Of a DNA stretch of 18,401 nt, positions 14,100 to 18,401 are shown piece after piece (position 1 is the stretch's first letter; every line of letters starts with the position of its first letter). A program made the position numbers and the translations under genes. Under the pieces are notes generated by a model. That model made no database searches, was not told the origin of the DNA, and was given only the letters and a program-made list of their open reading frames with translations. Source of the DNA: Fluviibacter sp039805725 (GTDB taxonomy: Bacteria > Pseudomonadota > Gammaproteobacteria > Burkholderiales > Rhodocyclaceae); the NCBI GenBank assembly GCA_039805725.1, contig JBDLTT010000019.1, positions 1 to 18,401 on the forward strand. Reading direction: 5' to 3'.

Positions 14100-15114
14100 A
14101 CGCGTGGCGATGCGCTTCCGCCACAAAGTGGCCGCGCGGATTAAAGGTAGAAGCCTCAGAGAGCTGCTGATAGAGTGCCTTCTCGGCATCGCTGAGTTCG
14201 GTCGGTGTCGCGATCTGCACGATCACATACAGGTCACCCGCACCCTCTTTGGGCTTGGGCAGGCCACGGCCGCCGAGACGCAATTTACGTCCCGCCGGCG
14301 TACCCGCCGGGATTTTCATGCGTACCGTGCCATCCAGCGTTGGCACATCGATCTCCGCACCCAATGCCGCCTCCCAGGCGGTCACCGGTAGATCGAGGAA
14401 AAGATCGTGGCCATCGGGTCGGAACAACGGATGCGGATGTAAGGCGATATTCAGATAAAGATCCCCATTCGCACCCCCGTTGAAACCCTTGCCGCCTTTG
14501 CCGGGCAGACGCATTTTCTGGCCATCGGTCGCGCCCTTGGGGATTCGTGCTTTGAATACCTGGGGTACGCGATGCATACGACCTTGTGCGTCATACTCCG
14601 GCATTTCCAGATTGAGTTCCAGCGTCGTGCCCTTGGCCGCCTCGTCCAGCGAGATATGCGCCGTAACTTCGAAATCCTGCCCCGGGGCCTTGAAGGCCTG
14701 ACCACTCGTGTGCGCGCCTTGGGCACGACCCGCATAAGCACCCCGCTGGCGACCCATTTGTGCAAACAGTTCGGACAGATCGATATCCTCGAAACCGGCA
14801 CCCTCAAATCCGCCGGCGCCAAAGCCTCCGCCGCCGAATCCACTGGCACCCTGGGCATACTGCTCCCAACCCGGTGGCGGACGGAATTGCTCGCCCGGAT
14901 TATGGCGTCCCAGTTGGTCATAGGCTTTGCGCAGCTCGGGGTCTTTGAGCGTCTTGTACGCCTCATTAACCTCTTTGAACTTCTCCTCACCTTCCGGATC
15001 CTTGGAAATATCCGGATGGTATTTGTGCGCGAGCTTCTTGTACGCCTTCTTGATCTCGTCGGCGGAGGCGTCTCGCGCCACACCGAGGATCTCGTAATAG
15101 TCCTTGAATTTCAT
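14098..15114 (-). CDS. cbpA: DnaJ-family co-chaperone CbpA
   Basis: 338 residues, a type II J-protein that stimulates DnaK ATPase; E. coli CbpA also binds curved DNA at the nucleoid. The J-domain is 1-70 with HPD at 33-35 (KYHPDIS). A Gly/Phe-rich linker covers about 88-110 (GFGGGGFGAGGFEGAGFE). No CxxCxGxG zinc-finger repeats are present, separating it from DnaJ. The two C-terminal beta-barrel substrate domains start near 145 (DFEVTAHISLDEAAKG), with RIPKGATDGQKMRLPGKGG and KIPAGTPAGRKLRLGGRGLP as the paired repeats. cbpM follows immediately. The upstream region has a sigma-32-like promoter, which would make the pair heat-inducible. The ATG is preceded by a weak CAGG. Confidence 0.95.
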   Translation of the reverse strand: MKFKDYYEILGVARDASADEIKKAYKKLAHKYHPDISKDPEGEEKFKEVNEAYKTLKDPELRKAYDQLGRHNPGEQFRPPPGWEQYAQGASGFGGGGFGAGGFEGAGFEDIDLSELFAQMGRQRGAYAGRAQGAHTSGQAFKAPGQDFEVTAHISLDEAAKGTTLELNLEMPEYDAQGRMHRVPQVFKARIPKGATDGQKMRLPGKGGKGFNGGANGDLYLNIALHPHPLFRPDGHDLFLDLPVTAWEAALGAEIDVPTLDGTVRMKIPAGTPAGRKLRLGGRGLPKPKEGAGDLYVIVQIATPTELSDAEKALYQQLSEASTFNPRGHFVAEAHRHA

Positions 15115-15146
15115 GCCTGATTTATTCTCGCTGGTTGGCTGCGTTT

Positions 15147-15183
15147 ATTGTAGCCAGATTGGGGCATTGCGCGAAAATTCAAC
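15147..15183 (-). promoter_or_regulatory. cbpA promoter: sigma-32-like elements overlapping a sigma-70 -10
   Basis: On the minus strand: GTTGAAT (15183-15177), 12 bases, then CCCCAATCT (15164-15156). The sigma-32 (RpoH) consensus is CTTGAAA, about 11-16 bases, CCCCATnT; the 12-base spacing is that of the E. coli groE promoter as I recall it. A good sigma-70 -10, TACAAT (15152-15147), lies just downstream, so vegetative transcription is also possible. The site lies between the helicase terminator and the cbpA start (15114). Confidence 0.6.
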
Positions 15184-15199
15184 CGGCAGAACACCCAAG

Positions 15200-15240
15200 A
15201 AAAAACGCCGGACAGCAGGGATTACCCACCGAACCGGCGT
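15200..15240 (-). terminator. Terminator after the DEAD-box helicase gene
   Basis: Minus-strand stem ACGCCGG (15240-15234) / CCGGCGT (15211-15205) followed by six or more T (A-run 15200-15205). The 22-base interior contains its own small GGG-TAAT-CCC hairpin. It lies 30 bases after the helicase stop. Confidence 0.8.
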
Positions 15241-15270
15241 GACGGTCAGCAACCGCTGACGAAGACTGAT

Positions 15271-17007
15271 TTAACGGCCGCGACTACTGAAACCGCCATG
15301 ACCCCCCGTGCCGCTATGCTTGCTGAAGACCTTACCGCCAGGCTTGGGACCCGACTTGGCAAAGGCCTTCCCGGCCGGCTTGCTAAATGATTTACCCGCG
15401 GGTTTATCACTACGCGGCTGATCGCTTCGTGGACGATCAGCCCGTGGTTTGTCGCCCCACGGCTTTTGATCAGCGAAGGATTTACCGGCACCGGCACCGT
15501 GACGTGGCCTGTCGTTTGAGCCGCGATCACCCCACGCACGCGGCTTATCACCGCGCTCGCTGCGGTCACCAAAGCTACGCGGTTTATCGTCAAAGCTACG
15601 CGGACGATCGTCAAACGAACGTGGGCGTTCATCAAAGCTGCGGGCTGGGCGTTCACTACGCTCACCGCGTGCTTCGCCACGCGGCGCATCACCCCAGGTA
15701 CGGGGCTTACTGTCAGAACGACCAGCAGGCGCACTGCTACGACCATGACCCCCGAAAGCGCCACGACCACCGCCACCCGAACGACCGCGGCCTTCGCCGC
15801 GACCGGCAAAACCACCGCGCTCGGGGCGTTCCGGCGTCTTCGGTTCCAGACCGGCCACCACCGCCACCGGGATGCGCTGATCGGTCAGTGCTTCGATGGT
15901 ACGGACCTTCATGCGATCACGGTGTTCGGCAAAGGTAATGGCCTTGCCCGTCCGACCGGCACGACCGGTACGACCGATACGGTGCACATAGTCTTCAGCC
16001 TTCATCGGCAAACCAAAGTTGAATACGTGCGTAATGGTCGGCACGTCGATGCCACGAGCGGCAACGTCAGTCGCCACGAGCACGCGGACGTGTCCGCTAC
16101 GCAATTGCTTCAGACGGTGCGCCCGCACTTTCTGCGGCATGGCACCGTGCAGTGCGGCGACCGCGTGGCCCTGTTCGGCCAGCGAATCGGCCAGACGGTC
16201 GGTTTCGACTTGCGTGCTGGCAAACACCACCGCTTGTTCCAGATCGGCATCGCGCAGGTAATGATCCAGCAGCTTTTCTTTGTGAATCATATTATCGGCC
16301 CAGTGCAGCGACTGCGTAATCTGGGTATGACGATCCGACGCGCTGGCCAATTCCAGACGGCCAGGCTTGTTCATCAGGCGCGCGGCCAACGACATGATGC
16401 GCGGCGCGAAGGTGGCCGAGAACATGAGCGTTTGATCACGCTTCTGACAGAGGTGATTAATGTCTTCGAGATCTTCGGCAAAGCCCAGATCGAGCATGCG
16501 GTCGGCCTCATCCACCACGAGGGTTTTGACGTCCGCCAGATGAATCTGACGGCGTTGTGCCAAGTCGAGTAGACGACCCGGCGTCGCGACGACGAGCAGC
16601 GCACCCCGCAGACCCGCCATTTGTTTGCCGTAGGGCATGCCACCCATCACCGTCGCCACGCGGATGCCCTTACTATTCTTGAGTAGGTCAATCGCATCTT
16701 GCGCGACCTGTTGTGCCAGCTCACGCGTTGGGCACAGAATCAGACCCGCCGGGCCAATCACGCGGTGCAGATCGATCGGGAAGTTATTGCCGCCGGCCAT
16801 CATGGCGTTCAGCACTGGCAGCAGGAAGGCGGCGGTCTTGCCACTCCCGGTCTGGCTGCTCACCATCCAGTCGCCGCCTTGCAGGGCAGCGGGAATGGCT
16901 TCGGCTTGTACCGGCGTCGGCTGGGTGAAGCCCAGGTTTTCAATGGCCTTCAGTAACGGCGCGGCCAGGCCCATGCTCTCGAAAGAGCGGATTGCTTGTT
17001 CAGTCAT
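15271..17007 (-). CDS. DEAD-box RNA helicase with long repetitive basic tail
   Basis: 578 residues from ATG 17007. ATP-dependent RNA helicase core: Q motif GFTQPTPVQ (26-34), motif I SQTGSGKT (51-58), PTRELAQQ (93-100), ATPGRL (141-146), DEAD (166-169), SAT (197-199), ATDVAARGID (312-321) and HRIGRTGRAGR (342-352); all complete. The core resembles RhlE/SrmB-type helicases used in RNA remodelling and ribosome assembly, but I cannot choose between them, so no symbol is given. Residues about 390-578 are a disordered Gly/Arg/Ser/Pro/Lys tail with tandem repeats, probably RNA-binding. The frame is open to TTG 17019, but GGGGA 5 bases before ATG 17007 fixes the start. The upstream region contains two hairpins, and the gene ends at its own terminator. 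Confidence 0.93.
   Translation of the reverse strand: MTEQAIRSFESMGLAAPLLKAIENLGFTQPTPVQAEAIPAALQGGDWMVSSQTGSGKTAAFLLPVLNAMMAGGNNFPIDLHRVIGPAGLILCPTRELAQQVAQDAIDLLKNSKGIRVATVMGGMPYGKQMAGLRGALLVVATPGRLLDLAQRRQIHLADVKTLVVDEADRMLDLGFAEDLEDINHLCQKRDQTLMFSATFAPRIMSLAARLMNKPGRLELASASDRHTQITQSLHWADNMIHKEKLLDHYLRDADLEQAVVFASTQVETDRLADSLAEQGHAVAALHGAMPQKVRAHRLKQLRSGHVRVLVATDVAARGIDVPTITHVFNFGLPMKAEDYVHRIGRTGRAGRTGKAITFAEHRDRMKVRTIEALTDQRIPVAVVAGLEPKTPERPERGGFAGRGEGRGRSGGGGRGAFGGHGRSSAPAGRSDSKPRTWGDAPRGEARGERSERPARSFDERPRSFDDRPRSFDDKPRSFGDRSERGDKPRAWGDRGSNDRPRHGAGAGKSFADQKPWGDKPRADRPRSDQPRSDKPAGKSFSKPAGKAFAKSGPKPGGKVFSKHSGTGGHGGFSSRGR
15562..15645 (-). repeat. Four tandem 21-bp units encoding PRSFDD(R/K)-type heptapeptides
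   Basis: Residues 455-482 of the helicase tail read ARSFDER, PRSFDDR, PRSFDDK, PRSFGDR: four in-frame 7-residue units with about 21-bp nucleotide periodicity. Looser relatives follow (PRAWGDR at 489-495; PRADR, PRSDQ, PRSDK at 521-535; AGKSFSKP, AGKAFAKS at 537-552), suggesting growth by slippage or unequal exchange. Confidence 0.85.
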
Positions 17008-17038
17008 TTTTATCCCCAATCAGGAAAACCGGTCGCGC

Positions 17039-17086
17039 CTGTCTCACGCGATGGTCTGTGGTCAAAGAACATCGACCATCAGACAG
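17039..17086 (-). promoter_or_regulatory. Bulged long hairpin upstream of the helicase start
   Basis: CTGTCT (17039-17044) pairs with AGACAG (17081-17086) and GATGGTC (17050-17056) with GACCATC (17074-17080). That makes 13 bp in two segments, with a 5-base bulge (17045-17049) and a 17-base loop. It ends 31 bases before the helicase start codon. No T-run follows, so it is more likely a leader structure or operator than a terminator. Confidence 0.5.
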
Positions 17087-17088
17087 AT

Positions 17089-17103
17089 GCCGGCAATTCC
17101 GGC
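17089..17103 (-). promoter_or_regulatory. Second small hairpin adjoining the helicase leader structure
   Basis: GCCGG (17089-17093) and CCGGC (17099-17103) with loop CAATT, separated by two bases from the longer hairpin. The two could stack in an mRNA leader. Confidence 0.4.
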
Positions 17104-17315
17104 GTCCGGTGCACCCTTGAGCAAAAGCTTTGGGCGCGGCTGGGGACGATGCACATGTGCGGCCCTGTGGTTGCCTGGGCCATTCAGCGCTTTGTGCGAT
17201 TGTGTCGCTCAACGCTTGATGCGAAATGAATAACGACCGGCTTATTGCACTGCGTCATTCAACAACGGGGCGAAGTGTATCACCACTCCACCCCCTTGGG
17301 TTAATTATTTAGCAA

Positions 17316-18401
17316 TTAGTGTCGAATCGGCAGTGCATCAGCGGCGGGCACCGCTGCGGCAGCAGCCTCGGTTGCCACCGGCACGTCTACCGGCAGCGGC
17401 ACGGGCTGGCTGGCCAGGGCGTGTTCCAGCACCTGATCGATCCACTTCACGGGCACGATCTCGATACGCCCTTTGATCGTATCCGGAATCTCGACCAGAT
17501 CCTTGACGTTTTCTTCCGGGATCAGCGCCCTGGTAATACCACCCCGCACGGCAGCCAGCAGTTTTTCCTTGAGGCCACCGATCGCCAGCACTTCACCACG
17601 CAGGGTGATCTCGCCGGTCATGGCGACATCGCAGCGTACCGGGATGCCGGTCAATGCCGAAACGATGGCCGTGGTGATGGCAATGCCGGCCGACGGGCCG
17701 TCCTTGGGCGTCGCGCCTTCCGGAAAGTGCACGTGCAGATCGGTCTTTTCGAAGACGTCGTCCTTGATGCCCAGACGACGCGCCCGGGCACGAACCACGG
17801 TTCGAGCCGCCTCGACCGATTCCTTCATCACATCACCCAACGAACCGGTGCGTTGTACGACGCCTTTACCGGGCATGGAGGCCACTTCGATGGTCAACAA
17901 CTCGCCGCCCACTTCGGTCCAGGCCAGACCGGTCACCTGCCCCACCTGGTTTTCCTTTTCGGCGATGCCGAACGTGAAACGACGTACGCCTAGGAACTTA
18001 TCCAGATTCTTCGGCGTCACGAGAATGCGTGAACCGGCATCTTTCTTCTTGAGCAGCAGGGTCTTCACCACCTTGCGGCAAATTTTGGAGAGCTCGCGTT
18101 CGAGCGAACGCACACCGGCTTCACGCGTGTAGTAACGCACGATGTCGCGAATGGCCGGCTCGCTGACCGAGATTTCGCTGGTCTTCAGGCCGTTGTTCTT
18201 GATCTGTTTGGGCAGCAGATAACGCATGGCGATGCTGACCTTTTCGTCTTCGGTATAACCCGACAGACGGATGATCTCCATACGATCGAGTAGCGGGCCC
18301 GGCAGGTTCAGGCTATTGGCGGTGGCCACGAACATCACATCCGACAGATCGAAATCCACTTCGACATAATGATCCTGGAAGGTATGGTTCTGTTCCGGAT
18401 C
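17316..18401 (-). CDS. lon: Lon protease, C-terminal part
   Basis: Partial gene; the last 361 codons are in the window and the frame runs open to the right edge, beginning DPEQNHTFQDHYVEVDFDLS. Lon is the ATP-dependent cytosolic protease for misfolded and regulatory proteins. Seen: the end of the AAA+ domain (ANSLNLPGPLLDRMEIIRL, GYTEDEK, sensor-2 REAGVRSLERELSKICRK) and the protease domain with the catalytic serine in DGPSAGIA (codon 17693-17691) and the catalytic lysine in GGLKEKLLAA (second Lys, codon 17564-17562), 43 residues apart as in E. coli. After the usual end (WIDQVLEHAL) comes a 32-residue Ala/Pro/Val tail ending PIRH. The Walker motifs and N-domain lie outside the window. Confidence 0.97.
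   Translation of the reverse strand, partial: DPEQNHTFQDHYVEVDFDLSDVMFVATANSLNLPGPLLDRMEIIRLSGYTEDEKVSIAMRYLLPKQIKNNGLKTSEISVSEPAIRDIVRYYTREAGVRSLERELSKICRKVVKTLLLKKKDAGSRILVTPKNLDKFLGVRRFTFGIAEKENQVGQVTGLAWTEVGGELLTIEVASMPGKGVVQRTGSLGDVMKESVEAARTVVRARARRLGIKDDVFEKTDLHVHFPEGATPKDGPSAGIAITTAIVSALTGIPVRCDVAMTGEITLRGEVLAIGGLKEKLLAAVRGGITRALIPEENVKDLVEIPDTIKGRIEIVPVKWIDQVLEHALASQPVPLPVDVPVATEAAAAAVPAADALPIRH

Larger units (their letters stand above)
17008..17315. other. Intergenic region between lon and the DEAD-box helicase gene
   Basis: 308 bases, read on the minus strand from the lon stop to the helicase start. The helicase-proximal part holds a ribosome site (GGGGA, 17017-17013) and two adjacent hairpins (17039-17086, 17089-17103). 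I found no clear intrinsic terminator after lon and no convincing sigma-70 promoter in the remainder. Several short frames cross it, but none resembles a known protein. Confidence 0.6.

Noticed and set aside
15246..15815. 189-codon frame on the minus strand over the helicase tail
   Set aside because: Alternate-frame reading of the tandem repeats in the helicase gene; Val/Ala/Arg-rich artefact without a ribosome site.

Overview
The window looks like ordinary chromosome of a Beta- or Gammaproteobacterium. The grounds are an rnf/rsx operon in the order A-B-C-D-G-E followed by nth (as in E. coli), Bpt, class 2 PyrD, AcnB, a CbpA/CbpM pair, and an acetoacetyl-CoA reductase very like the Ralstonia enzyme. 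Base composition is moderately GC-rich and even. I see no insertion sequence, integrase, prophage, CRISPR array, rRNA or toxin-antitoxin module. A genus cannot be fixed from the sequence alone.

Layout. 1-106: 5' end of acnB, minus strand, running off the left edge. 107-443: divergent intergenic region. 444-2912 (+): an exported NlpC/P60 hydrolase with an intrinsic terminator, then bpt (N-degron leucyl transferase) and pyrD. 2913-3083: a hairpin after pyrD and a good sigma-70-type promoter. 3084-9501 (+): rsxABCDGE-nth-DUF1841, tightly packed and probably one transcript, ending at a terminator shared with convergent phaB. 9559-10299 (-): phaB, with a perfect 16-bp palindrome over its -35 box. 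10566-13031 (+): two unrelated MFS transporters in tandem. 13086-13547 (-): exported small cupin. 13666-13741 (-): tRNA-Val(UAC). 13769-15114 (-): cbpM and cbpA behind a promoter resembling the heat-shock sigma-32 class. 15271-17007 (-): DEAD-box RNA helicase with a long repetitive basic tail and a structured upstream region. 17316-18401 (-): 3' part of lon, running off the right edge.

How the genes fit together. The Rnf complex is a membrane redox pump (ferredoxin/NADH, two covalent flavins, several Fe-S clusters). Nth behind it is itself an Fe-S repair enzyme, the arrangement that in E. coli is linked to SoxR reduction. The right-hand third is rich in protein and RNA quality control (CbpA/CbpM, DEAD-box helicase, Lon), and bpt on the left feeds regulated proteolysis.

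Nothing here amounts to a new multi-gene system. The observations most worth checking are regulatory: the sigma-32-like promoter of cbpA, the palindromic operator candidate at phaB, the terminator sitting 15 bases before the bpt start codon, and the double hairpin upstream of the helicase.
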